This document shows, in pieces, positions 13,183-24,100 of a stretch of DNA of 64,000 nt (the first letter of the stretch is position 1; the number at the start of each line of letters is the position of its first letter). The notes under the pieces are model-generated. The model was not told the DNA's origin, did not search any database, and saw only the letters and a list, made by a program, of their open reading frames with translations. Made by a program: the position numbers and the translations under genes. The DNA is from Plectrocnemia conspersa (Eukaryota > Arthropoda > Insecta > Trichoptera > Polycentropodidae). The stretch is from positions 1,674,001 to 1,738,000 of the forward strand of contig VTFK01000050.1 of the NCBI GenBank assembly GCA_009617715.1, read 5' to 3'.

Positions 13183-13970
13183 TATTACTAGAGAACGGTT
13201 TCGCGTTTGATTCTACGAGGCGAAAAATACATTTTTTTTTAATGACAGTGCTTAGTAAATTGAGGCTGTAACCAGACATTTTTAATCAATTTTTCTTGTT
13301 ATATTATAGGGCCTTGATATATTTATTATTAAACTGTATAGATAACTTTTACAATAAATTGATTAATACAGTAACGTGTTCTTCTTGTTCATAGAACTTT
13401 AATTAATCTATTGAGAATAGAAACTTTTTATAGTAGTTCTCGTTGCTTTCTATTTTATTTATATAAATTATGTAATGAACAATGTTTTTATTTTCAATTT
13501 AAAGGATTTTTAATATAATTTTCTCAATAATTATATTTCTCTCATAGCAACCATACTTTAATAAGCAATTCCTCTCGATAAAAGTATTAAAACAACTATA
13601 ATAAATTAGCAATTACTTGTACAGCAGTTGAATTTAAATAATTATTTACAATATTTTGCGTCCTAATTATGCTTGATAATATAAAATACATATTTCGAAG
13701 TAGAATAATAAATAATGAATGTTGGTACAATAGCGAGTAGGGTTGAAAAATAAATATTTATCATCACTAAACGAAGAAAAATACGCTGAAAAATCTTGCG
13801 TTCTACGAAATGTCAAACTCATTAAAAATGATAAACTACCGAGTAGAGATTCCAAGTTATTATTATATTTAACTATTTGAATATCGAGTGGTTAACGATA
13901 AAATATTAAGGTTATGAACAATAAAAAAACTTAAAATAATAATATTTACATGTTCATACATATTTACGCA

Positions 13971-14300
13971 GTACTCGTTTTACGCGGTTTTACTTTAACG
14001 CGGTCAAAAAAATATGCAATAATACATATATATTTTTAATCGGTTTAAAAAAATAAAACGCGAAAATTAGTACCAGATTATTTAATAAAAGTAAGTACAT
14101 AAATAAAAAATATGTACATATAAATTTGTAACCTATCCCCCAATTTTGTATAGAGCTTAAGCTCTCGATTTATACATATTTTTATTTTCTGTTACCTATC
14201 TTTTATTTTTAAATGTGTTTTATTTCTCGATTTATATGAATTCGTTTTATGCGAAATTTCGCATAACCTATCTACCGCGCAAATCGAGGTATGACTGTAT
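13971..14300. mobile_element. pogo/Tigger-like MITE
   Basis: The left end is CAGTACTCGTTTTACGCGG; the right end read inward is CAGTCATACCTCGATTTGCG. These are imperfect terminal inverted repeats of the pogo/Tigger kind, adjacent to TA. The interior is about 330 bp, AT-rich and non-coding. Confidence 0.65.
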
Positions 14301-16550
14301 TTATGTATTTATTGTATATGTAACAATAAAACATTATCTATTTAAATTCATTTTAAAAATAATAGCGCATTAAATGAGTACTAGTTTTAATTTTAATTAA
14401 TTCTGCTTTCAAAATTACTCAAAAAAAAAAATTTAAATAAAAAATATTTAAGACACACTTTAAATTAGTCATTATTCATATTGATTTAAAGCGATAAAAA
14501 ATTGAAAAAATCCACTGCTGCACAGTATTAACTCTGAAATATGAGTAATTTATGCAATTTCGGCAATTACAACGTGTTTTTAATAAAAAAAAAATTGTCG
14601 GTAATTAGTGGTAATGATCATAGATTCTATAATTTGTTTTAATTTACAAACAATACACAATTGTGTTATTAGGCGCTTTGCGTTGGACGATTTTTGATGA
14701 TTTAAGAATAGTTGGATAAATATTCGCATAACAAATAGGTAAAATTCGCTTTGGAATCTCTAGTACCAAGCTAATAAGGTTGTGCCAATGATTTAAATTA
14801 AATTGAGTTAACATGAATAGAAGACACTGGATGTTATTTCACAATCGGAGTCACAAAATCTGGTTTGAAAAATTTCGTATTTATAACATTAAACTTAGTT
14901 AAAAAATGCCGTTTTATCACTGCGCAGCTTTTGAATTTTAAAAATTAATGTATTCTGTGGAAATATGGATAAAGTTCTGCTGTACGGTTCATTGTTCTTC
15001 AACCACATGCTCAGAATCTGCGCCCATAGACCTGTCTTATAGTTAGTTCAGTGGTGGCACGGGCACGCTTCTGCAGTAGCTTTACTGTTGGCTGCCGCGG
15101 CTGGTGGCTCGTGTTTTGATGGATGAAATGAGGAATCACGTGATCTCTAAAATTCTAGGCGCACTTTAACACGCGGGCGACTTTCTAAAAAAATCTTAAA
15201 TCTCATCTTAGATATGAATTTGTCAGCCCGGCCGCGTTCAATTTTGTGACTGACAAAATAATAAATAACAACGTTAGTTAATGATTTTATTTAATAAATG
15301 TAAATCATTTATATACTAATACATACTTTTCCAAAAATTCACTACAGCTTTCGAAAAGTATGTATTAAGAGGGGCTCTAAGAATTTAAAAATTAATCAGC
15401 GTTTTGAAACTTTTTTTATCTGGCACTATACCGCTGGGTACAATAAGAGGAAATATAATAAAATTAATCAAATTGAATAAACCGGGACTTTGTTTTATTA
15501 TTTAAAATTATTAGTAATTTGATCTTCCAGACACGATATAAAATAAATAAGCACTCAAATCTCATATGTATTATATCCATGCGTGCTGGTAAATTTGAAA
15601 GCTAAGCTAGTCATTAATTAAATTTTCTAATAAAATTATTAACGTAATCTAATAAATATAACATTATTTAATGTACGAAAAAAGTTCTGAAAAAAAAAAA
15701 AACAAATTATCTGACTTTTATCAATATTGATTCTATAAAAATAATATATTTAAAAGATGTCGACAATGTATTTGAACGATGAAATTGTTCGTAACTTTAT
15801 TAAAGTATATTAAACTCTCCAGAATTGTGAAATTCTTCACATCGATCCCCCTATCACTCCCTCGAGTCTCCTACCGCCCCCTACAGGGTGATAGCGCCCA
15901 CTTGAAATCGCATAGTCGCATAATTATCAATCTCGTTAATTTACATAGTCCCTTTGATTACGTTGATATTTACAACTCCCACTTTGAGCTATAACACGCA
16001 CAAGTAACACACTCTTATTCTTATCTAGATATCGACTTTTAGCTCAATGCAATATCCTCAATACACGTTGATGATAACTGACAACTGACATATCGTTTAT
16101 TGCAATATGTCAGTTGTCAGTTGTTAAATGTGAAATTGATCGCGTTTCTTGAAATTCACATGAACGAAGGAAACAGTGGCGGTGCGTGGGTTACGAAAAG
16201 TCTTGAGTTTACTCCCTACGAGGTGGGCGAAATAATTTACATAAATGCGCACATCCATATAGCCAATTATTATTTAAATACGACGTAGGCTTTAGGGTTC
16301 TAATTAAATTTTGTTTTTCAACAAAATGCCGTAATCGTTAATTATACTGCTTTCGTTAATGATAATTTAATGCGCTTGGTAATTTTAAACAAAATCGAGT
16401 CGCAGCTTTCACAGCATAGCAAACATAATAAAACAGCTATTGTGACTCAGAGCGATGTAAGTATTACAGAGTGGAATATACATTTTTTGTGTATAATTTA
16501 CAATAAGATTCTTAGAAAATAAGACATTCTTGATCCAATGCAATTTAATA
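14301..16550. other. AT-rich DNA without recognised genes
   Basis: No exon or RNA gene was recognised. It includes a somewhat GC-richer patch near 15,050-15,240 of unknown nature and a perfect 18-bp-arm hairpin at 16,076-16,122. Confidence 0.5.
16076..16122. repeat. Perfect short inverted repeat (18-bp arms, 11-nt loop)
   Basis: The left arm AACTGACAACTGACATAT at 16,076-16,093 is the exact reverse complement of 16,105-16,122. The loop is CGTTTATTGCA. Function is unknown. Confidence 0.9.
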
Positions 16551-16554
16551 AGCG

Positions 16555-16680
16555 CTAGAAGACCAACAACACGGGTTTCGTCCGCGTCGTTCCACAGTCA
16601 CTAAACCGTGCCTCTCGAAGGCAGTGATAAAATCTCTTTATTATATAATCCAGGTTGATGTAGTCTACAATGACTTAAAA
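16555..16680 (+). mobile_element. Jockey-like LINE reverse-transcriptase fragment
   Basis: Translated on the plus strand, it reads QQHGFRPRRSTVTK followed by a decayed VDVVYNDL palm-type block. This matches the [14 protein letters not shown] and [11 protein letters not shown] blocks of the fragment at 42.8-43.4 kb. It is short and interrupted. Confidence 0.65.
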
Positions 16681-16784
16681 ATCATTTAACAAAATTTGTC
16701 ATGAGCTACTTTTCCTTAATAAAAATAGTAAATCCAGTTTCTCTAACGGTCTTGTAAGGTTTAAGGTTTTTCCGGCGCCATCAG

Positions 16785-17340
16785 TATATGAGTGATAGTA
16801 GTTGCATTCGTTCTTTTTCCAAGTAGACAATGTGGATTATTCCCACAAAACCGTGTCCATCACCTTGCCAGCCGATTTCACCGTCTTTGGAGCAGGATTG
16901 TTTTCAGAAATTCACTATTTCAACTGTTAATTTTTCTCTGGAATAAAGTTTTTGATCTATGTTTTATCAACGGTTATGTATAAACACAGAAACTCGTTAG
17001 CGCCAAACCAGCCATTGAATCGACCACACAATTGCGTTTATTCTGCACTGTGAACAAACGCGGCACCTATCTTGCCAATATATTTTTCATGTGATATGCC
17101 TGTGCCTAACAAGTTCGCGTACTTTGACTCGTCGATCATTCAAAAGCATAACGTGGATTTCGTCGATCGTTTCTAGCGTAGTCACCTCAAGTGGACGTCC
17201 TGAACGATGTTCATCACATGTGGATGTACGAATACGTTTAAACCCATTCCTCCAATTATAAACAGTTTTAAACGCTGGTGTGCCGTGAACTTCGTTCAAC
17301 CCATTTTTTTCCTTTGTTTGAAAATAACAAATGTTGTTTG
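16785..17340 (-). mobile_element. mariner transposase remnant, internally deleted
   Basis: The minus-strand frame 17,299-17,087 reads as the N-terminal helix-turn-helix region of a mariner transposase: TPAFKTVYNWRNGFKRIR, then HRSGRPLEVTT and LLNDRRVKVRELV. Further along the strand (about 16,900-16,790) a decayed IHIVYLEK-type block recalls the catalytic-core segment, with much of the middle missing. It is non-functional. Confidence 0.75.
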
Positions 17341-17505
17341 CTTCAATCGATTGAAAAAATTAACGGCCGCTATGAAAAAGGTTGTTAATTTGACAGCGGT
17401 CTATTGACAGATGGTTCTTTTTATTTTTTAATTTTTTAAATTTTCTAAGGATTTATTTACTTTCTCTCGTATTTCTACAAGAGAGAGTACGTGTATTTTT
17501 ATTGC

Positions 17506-17633
17506 CAGGGATGTCATTTAAAGGGGAGGAAGATTGGGAAGTTTGCCTTCCCTTGATTTTAATTTAAAAAAAAAATGCATGCCATTTAATTAAATACTAT
17601 GAATCTTAATGAAATAAAAATATGACATTCCTG
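17506..17633. mobile_element. Small inverted-repeat element E2
   Basis: The left end CAGGGATGTCATTTAAAGGG and the right end read inward CAGGAATGTCATATTT are inverted matches. Related ends occur near 33.88-34.02, 36.95, 42.54, 52.64-52.81 and 55.25-55.75 kb. The interior has an AAAATGCATG block shared by most copies. It is non-coding. Confidence 0.6.
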
Positions 17634-17689
17634 ATTCTATACTAGAAATTATTGGGTTAACACGCAAAAAAATCTAAAAAAAAATAGTT

Positions 17690-17790
17690 TTGAATCTATC
17701 GCAAAAATATTTTTTTAAAATGTGTCATTTCAGTGAAATTATATCGAAATAAATTTTCGCCAGTAGATATTATTTTTCGTTTCGGCATTC
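17690..17790. repeat. Palindromic repeat family F, fragment
   Basis: It contains TGTCATTTCAGTGAAATTAT and the decayed CAGTAGATATT block typical of the outer part of family F, next to an E2 copy as at the 42.6 and 55.4 kb copies. Confidence 0.6.
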
Positions 17791-17799
17791 TCAAACATT

Positions 17800-18380
17800 T
17801 GCCGTTTAAAAAAAAAAAGGGAATATTTGCTTAAAATACACACGGGACGGTCGTACACAAAAAACAGCATTTAAGTATATTGTTATTATTTACCGTAAAT
17901 TATTTATGATCGTTGGAGTCTTGCTCGCTCGTTATCCACCGGTTGATGGATAGCTCGGGATGTAAACATATTTTTATTATTACCCCAGAATAAATTATTT
18001 GATTAAGTAATTAATACTTATTGTCAAATTAGAAGTAACCTAAAATATTTATTCTTTACTTTTGAAAATGAAAAAAGAGCGAATTCTGCTTGATTCAAAA
18101 TTTTATGATGCTTTCAAGTTTATAATCCGCGAGAGTTGACAATGATCGGCACTTTATAAAGTTTTATTAATCTTTTGACTCATAGTAGAAACACATTTTT
18201 GCTGTCAACAATATATTGGGACGGGTGAGCCCTTTCACGTGTTTTTACGAGAAGCAAATTCATTTATTAAAATTATCCTACGCTCATAGACAAAAGCAAA
18301 ACAATAGTGGTTCTGAAATATTTCTTTGCCATTTTTTCCATCTTACTTTGGTTTGATATTTTAATTTGCGATCTTAAAAA
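17800..18380. other. AT-rich DNA without recognised genes
   Basis: Nothing recognisable. Confidence 0.5.
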
Positions 18381-18382
18381 AT

Positions 18383-18590
18383 CCATAGAGAGGCACGATT
18401 GTGTCCCTTATTATTGACCTTCACGGCCAGAAAAACGCTCCTCTTGCATGAGCCGCCCAGCTTCTTAGCGAACTTGCCAAACATAAGGATATTTACGAGG
18501 AGCTGGGTAAAATTATATTGAATGGTTTTATTTAGATATGCACCATTGTTTTATTAATGAATCAAGTCATTATTAGAATTTATAATATGT
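18383..18590 (+). repeat. SINE-like repeat S1
   Basis: It begins CATAGAGAGGCACGATTGTG followed by TCCCTTATTATTG, then a GAGCCGCCCAGCTTC-type middle and an ATGCACCATTG tail. The same order is seen, inverted, at 19.69-19.87 kb. Confidence 0.6.
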
Positions 18591-18599
18591 AAAAAAATA

Positions 18600-19610
18600 A
18601 AATAAAATAGATTGTGATATTATACATATGTTACGTTTTTCTGCACTAGAATTGCTCTCTCTCTCTCCTAAAGTGTACTGTTCTCTAGCGAATAAGCGTT
18701 TTCTCCTAAAGATAAACTTACGTAGGAATCTGGCCTGCTATAAATAAAGGAGAAGATGATGGAGGATAGTTTTATTTAAAGAATGCGTTTAGTTTATTCT
18801 GCGCTGCGCGGATATGAAACATGTCGGTATCGAAGCCACTGCGATATTTTAAACAGACACTATCTGTTTACGACTTAGTGTCGGTCGTTAGCCACCGATA
18901 ACGTTCTAAACGATATTAGGCGATGTCGAATATTTATGTGGAAGCGACTTTCGGTAACGATGCGATCGCCAGCCGAGGAAAATGTCGTTTACGGCGCCGT
19001 AAAAGGCGTCGGCCCTTAGACCTCTTTATGGCGACCGTCAAACGTTAATGCGCCCTTCGACAATTATTTGCTCGTTGATCAAAATTCCCGATGCGAAATC
19101 GCATCTCCTCGTTAGGCCGCTTCCGCCTAATTAAATCGCGTCTCTCAAAGACTCTTTTGTGTAGCTTTTCCTCGTATTTTTTCCTTTGAAAGAATATTAC
19201 GCGTTTCCTTTTGGTGAATCGAACGCGTAAATATGGCAGAGCTAACCGCACGTTTCGAAGTAAACTATTAGCTCACCCTATTTATGGACATAGCGGTGTA
19301 TAATAACGTCGGGTTCTTGCTTTTATAATGTATTTTAAAACTCGCTCTATTTTTAATTGACTGCAAATACGCCTCGTGATTATTATCGCGAGTCTCTCGA
19401 ATGACGAAATCTTTTGTGTGTGGGACGAACTTATTAAAAACAAACGAAATCTGTTTGCTTGTCTTTCGACGAAATTCTCCTCGGCTCGGGCGAAGTTATT
19501 CATTCTATTTGACCGTAGGTAGGTACATACACCTCATCCGACTCGCGATTAAATTAACTGCGGTGCGGAAATTTAGCGGTTAATTCCATTTTTCTGTCTC
19601 AATGTATATT
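18600..19610. other. Unique, CpG-richer non-coding region
   Basis: From about 18,810 to 19,580 the DNA is CpG-rich with no repeat match. Several 60-75-codon frames occur on both strands with no recognisable domain and are unlikely to be genes. It may be a regulatory part of the gene 1 upstream or intron DNA. Confidence 0.4.
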
Positions 19611-19619
19611 TAAAATTAA

Positions 19620-19870
19620 ACGATTTTTTTTATTACAAATCTAACCATTATGACTTGGTAGGTTTCTTCAATGAGTTATGATGGCCATTAACACCATAAA
19701 ATATTTAAAAATAATTATGGTGCACACCTAAAATTAATAAGCACCATCTCACACAATCGTATCCAGCTCCTCATAAAACATCAGTGTGCTTGCTGGATGG
19801 CTCGTGCAAGAGGAGTGAGGAGGGACAAGAATAAGAGACGCAATCGCAACTCTCTAAGACACTTTTCACC
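19620..19870 (-). repeat. SINE-like repeat S1, inverted copy
   Basis: Read on the minus strand it carries the S1 order: GAGAGTTGCGATTGCGTCTC, TTATTCTTGTCCC, an AGCCATCCAGC block and AGGTGTGCACCATAATTA near the end. The tail half resembles 39.7-40.2 kb. Confidence 0.6.
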
Positions 19871-19989
19871 AAAAATTAACTCACAAAACGAATTATATTA
19901 TTTTTAAATCTAGTCAAAATATTATTTTACATTGTAACTTAATTAAATTTCGCCATGGATAGAACACGTTTATAATATGCGATATCTTC

Positions 19990-20440
19990 GCAACTACTCG
20001 GATTTAAAATACCTCTCGGGAAAGTGTCGACGAAGCTCGCTCGAGAAAAATTACGTTTTAAAGTTTCAAAAGCGCTGAAAGTGGAGATGTTTTATGCATT
20101 GTTTCGCGACGGGAAAAGTAAAAGGTTAAAAATCCGGAGAGGGGTCGCGAACCCGATGGACTCAATTTTTCGAAACAAAACGGACGACCCGGGCGCGTAC
20201 GTATGCGTGCGTACGTAGTAATCCAAAATCGATGCTACATAATAAGTCCGTCGGAGGCGGGGGACGGCGGAAACAATAACCGAAGTATCGACCGCTCGTA
20301 CGCCACGGTGGTCGCTCTCCAGCGATCCAGCCTCCCCGGGGAGAGCAGACACCGGCTATAATAAAGGCCGAATAGAGAGTTTTGTGACGTCACGAGCGTT
20401 AGGGCAAACTATAGGCGTTAATGGGAATTGGTCCGCAACT
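19990..20440. other. CpG-rich unique stretch with TATAATA and CRE-like site
   Basis: A GC- and CpG-rich block about 0.5 kb upstream of the first recognised exon. It contains GGCTATAATAAAGG near 20,352 and the palindrome TGACGTCA at 20,385-20,392. No exon was recognised. A promoter role is possible but unproven. Confidence 0.35.
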
Positions 20441-20869
20441 GTTTTTATATATTTCTATTCATATTAAATATTGCTGCTTCTTCATTTTATTTGTAGTAAT
20501 GTTCATACAATAAAATAAAAAATATATAAACCTATTTACATTTTTAAAACAGTCATTAGACAGTGCAAAAAAATAATATAATTTAATACAAATATGGTAG
20601 TACATATTAAAATATTCCTGCTTTATCATTTTATGTTTAGTAATGTTCTTGCAATAAAATCAAAACAATTAAAATATAAAATATAAGTGTTTTTTAATAA
20701 AAAAATATCTAAATCACAACGCTAAAAATACACATTTATTGTATGAATAATAACATATTTACTAATAAATTAAAAATTTATAGATAGATTTAAAAGTAAA
20801 AAGTCACACATGCAGGTAGATTTATTAGTATACTCGACGCGATTGGTATACCTATTTCTGATGACGTCA
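20385..20869. promoter_or_regulatory. Two CRE-type palindromes with a repeated flank
   Basis: TGACGTCACG occurs at 20,385 and 20,862, each followed within about 50 bp by TATAGGCGTT. About 470 bp of AT-rich DNA lie between. The second lies about 70 bp before the first recognised exon of gene 1. The palindrome is the known CREB/ATF site; use here is inference. Confidence 0.3.
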
Positions 20870-20939
20870 CGCGCGGGCTCTTTGGCCGCATTTAGTTATA
20901 GGCGTTGAGAGAGCCCGTTCTGACCGATATTTCTTTCAG

Positions 20940-21120
20940 GATACTCGTGCGGGCCATCAGCTATACAGTTCATGGCCTCATCCCCGCCTCGTGCGTCTTC
21001 GCCGACAGATACAACCGGGAGGAGGTGGTCAGATCCCTCGGCAAAGAAGTGAACATCAGCCCTCCCCTCACGCTGGGCCAGCTGCCCGACACGCCCGAAG
21101 AGCTGCTCAAGCTGGACCAG
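20940..21120 (+). CDS. gprs: gprs-like exon: N-terminal part of the Rap-GAP region
   Basis: Acceptor TTTCTTTCAG precedes 20,940 and donor GTATTG follows 21,120. The exon holds one leading base plus 60 codons and ends in phase 0. It reads [17 protein letters not shown] near the start and [13 protein letters not shown] at the end, the segment preceding the Rap-GAP core in this family. Its start phase requires an upstream coding exon that I could not identify in 1-20,900. Confidence 0.85.
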
Positions 21121-24100
21121 GTATTGACTAGAAAACTTTGTACTTTTCCCTCGGGGCGACTTCGCTAATTTCTTTTCTACTGGAGGTGTTCATAAAATCC
21201 GAACTCAAAGTGGGGGTGCTGTACGTGAAGGAAGGCCAATACACGGAGGAGGAGATCCTCGACAACAACGAGAACTCGCCGCTGTTCGAGGAGTTCCTGC
21301 AGCTGCTGGGCGACAAAGTGCGCCTCAGGGGTGAGTGCGATTCTCTTGCTTTGTTTTAAATTTAGCTCCCGATCGAGATTCGTAAACGTTCGCAGGCTTC
21401 GACAAGTACAAGGGTGGACTGGACACGGTGCACGACCTCACCGGCCTGTACTCGGTGTACACCAGCTGGAGGTCCATCGAAATAATGTTCCATGTGAGCA
21501 CGCAGCTGCCTTACGAGAAGCACGATCCGCAGAAGCTGCAGAGGAAGAGACACATCGGCAACGACATCGTGTGCGTGGTCTTCCTCGAGGCGGACAACAC
21601 GGGCTTCTCGCCGGCGTGCATCAAGAGCCACTTTCTCCATACGTTTATTCTAGGTGAGCATTTCCCAGATTAAAAAAGTTTTTTTTTTTTTAAATTTATT
21701 TTTAATATAATCATCAGCGACCGAAAAATTGCGGTAATTTTGTGCGGACGTAAGTTTAATCATAGACAACGCATCCCTCAGTTGTAGCAACATTTTGTCA
21801 TTTTGCCAATCGTTTCCAATACATTAAACTATTTCGTGGGAGTCCCATCCCATTGCCGCCAGATTGTAAAATTGTTTTGAAATTTTGGATATAGACAAAT
21901 TTAGTTGATCTTGAAATGACAATTATTATTTGCTAAGCACTATTCAATACGTTTCTTGGCATGGGTTTTGAGGAGATATGTATTTTACATCATGGTAAAA
22001 GTACTTATTAAATAATATTATTAATTTTCTAAAATTCAGATCAAATCCGGATATGAAGATTTTGAGTTTTAAAAAATATAAAATTCAGATTTTCCAATAC
22101 CACTTTGAATTTACAATCTCTTGTTTAGTAGCTTGACTAATCGTTGATCCATCTCTATAATTTTCACTCTTGTTGAGTCACTACGGATCTCATTATCATA
22201 CGGAGATCAATAATTTTCGCACCGGCTTACCCGACTGTGACTGTCACTCGCGACAGCCTAGGTAAGACGTCGGGCCTAGCAATAATCCTTACAGTGTAGA
22301 TAAAATTCGCAGTTGCTTATGGAACGAAACTCTTGAGCCTTATATAACTACTGAAAGAGGACTATATGCTCAAGACTCAATAAAATAATGTGAAAATAAA
22401 TACTGATATATAATTTTTATTAAAATATCTAATCCGTTATCGGATGTTAGCACTAATACTTTTGTTAACTGCTCTTTTCTTCTTAAATAAAAATTATTGT
22501 TACGGGCGATTTTCTTCCATAAATGAAGAGTTAGTATTTTTAGGATTACATGACCGAAGTAACAGATTGGTCTTTATCTGTAATATGTCCTAAGCAGTTT
22601 TCCCTCTGTCTACTAAACAGATTGTAGATCTGCATTTTGAAGGCTATAAATTCTTTCTCTTTCTATGTGAGCGTTTACCCTTCTACTATATAAAAACACC
22701 TTTATTTAACTATATTGACTTAGCATTTTGAATACGCTCATATTTTTAAAATTAATTTTGGCTGATTTTTCTGTATTGTGTTATTTTATTACCGAGCGTT
22801 TTTATACCATGCATGGCCTGATTTCATTCCAGCTGGTACGCTTAAAAAATGCAGGAACTTATCGAACTGATTGAAAAATTATGAAAGTGACTCTCATACA
22901 TACAAAGAGAAAAAATCTATGGTAGAGAATTTTAAGTCGATGTTGATTTTATTACCACCGGGCAAAATATTCGAAATTATATTTCATTAGTTTGTTTCAA
23001 AACATTTCTAAGGATTCTTTAAGGATATTTTTCATGTATTGAGATAAGTAGCAATGAATCTGCTCTGTTTTTTTTTTCAATTTTGTACTGAAAAATCTCG
23101 ATATAAGCAATCGAGTAGCTGTAATCTATGCTGATTTTGAAAATGCTTTTGATAAAGTTTGTCATGCCTTAAATCTTAAAAAAATGGATCGAGATGGATT
23201 ATTTTATTGAGTCTTATTTTTTAAATCGTCGTGAATATGTTCAACGTAGGCAACAAAGATCTTTCTGAATACGTTGCTACATCAAAAAATCCTCAAAGTT
23301 TTAATCTTGCTTGTTAGTAATTCTAAATTCCTGAATTTCACCGATGACTAAGTATTCTTTAAAATAAATTTCAGTGTGAATTATAAAATGCTTGGATTTA
23401 ATTTTGAGAGCAAGAAACATCTAATTTTATTTCCAACAAAATTCATTCAAAGTATGTTGAGATATGATTCCCTCGAGTCGCGTCGACAAGTGTACTTAGT
23501 ATAGCACTTTTTAAAGTTGTTGATATGGAATATTTACAATACAGATATTGTTTTTGCATGCCATTTAATGATCAGTGCTTGCGTTCCCTAATATTGTTTT
23601 AAGAACCGTATGCTAGAACATGAGTACTGGACAACTCCCCAAGCACAGCTACCCAATTTTTTTTGAAAAATAAATCTGTCGTTTTTTTCAGTGCGAGTGT
23701 CCGCACGAATCAAGAGACGACCTACTCGCTATGAGGTGTCGGTGGTGACCAGAGACGAGGTTGGAGCGTATAAGCCCTACCTATGGGAGCAGAGCGTGTT
23801 CGACAAAGGGCCCATGTTCAGGTGAGTGTTCGGGGTGTTTTCTGTGAGAGGGTGATTTTCTTACGCATCCATTTGTCAATAGGGAATGGCTGCTGACCAA
23901 GATCGTGAACGGAGAGCGCGCCAGCTACTCGGCTCCCAAGTTTGCGCGGATGCAGGAGCGCACCCGCAGCCAGATGCTGGAGGACATCGTAGCCAACCTG
24001 GCGAACCACGCGGAGACGGGCCAGATCCCGAAGCCGTATCGGCGCGGCTCCTGGCGGCCCATAGGCCACATGCGGCCCTCGTCGCCCCTGCTAGACTCGG

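Noticed and set aside
18660..19600. Candidate upstream exons of gene 1 in the CpG-rich block
   Set aside because: No frame shows Rap-GAP-like or serine-rich sequence bounded by splice sites in the required phase.
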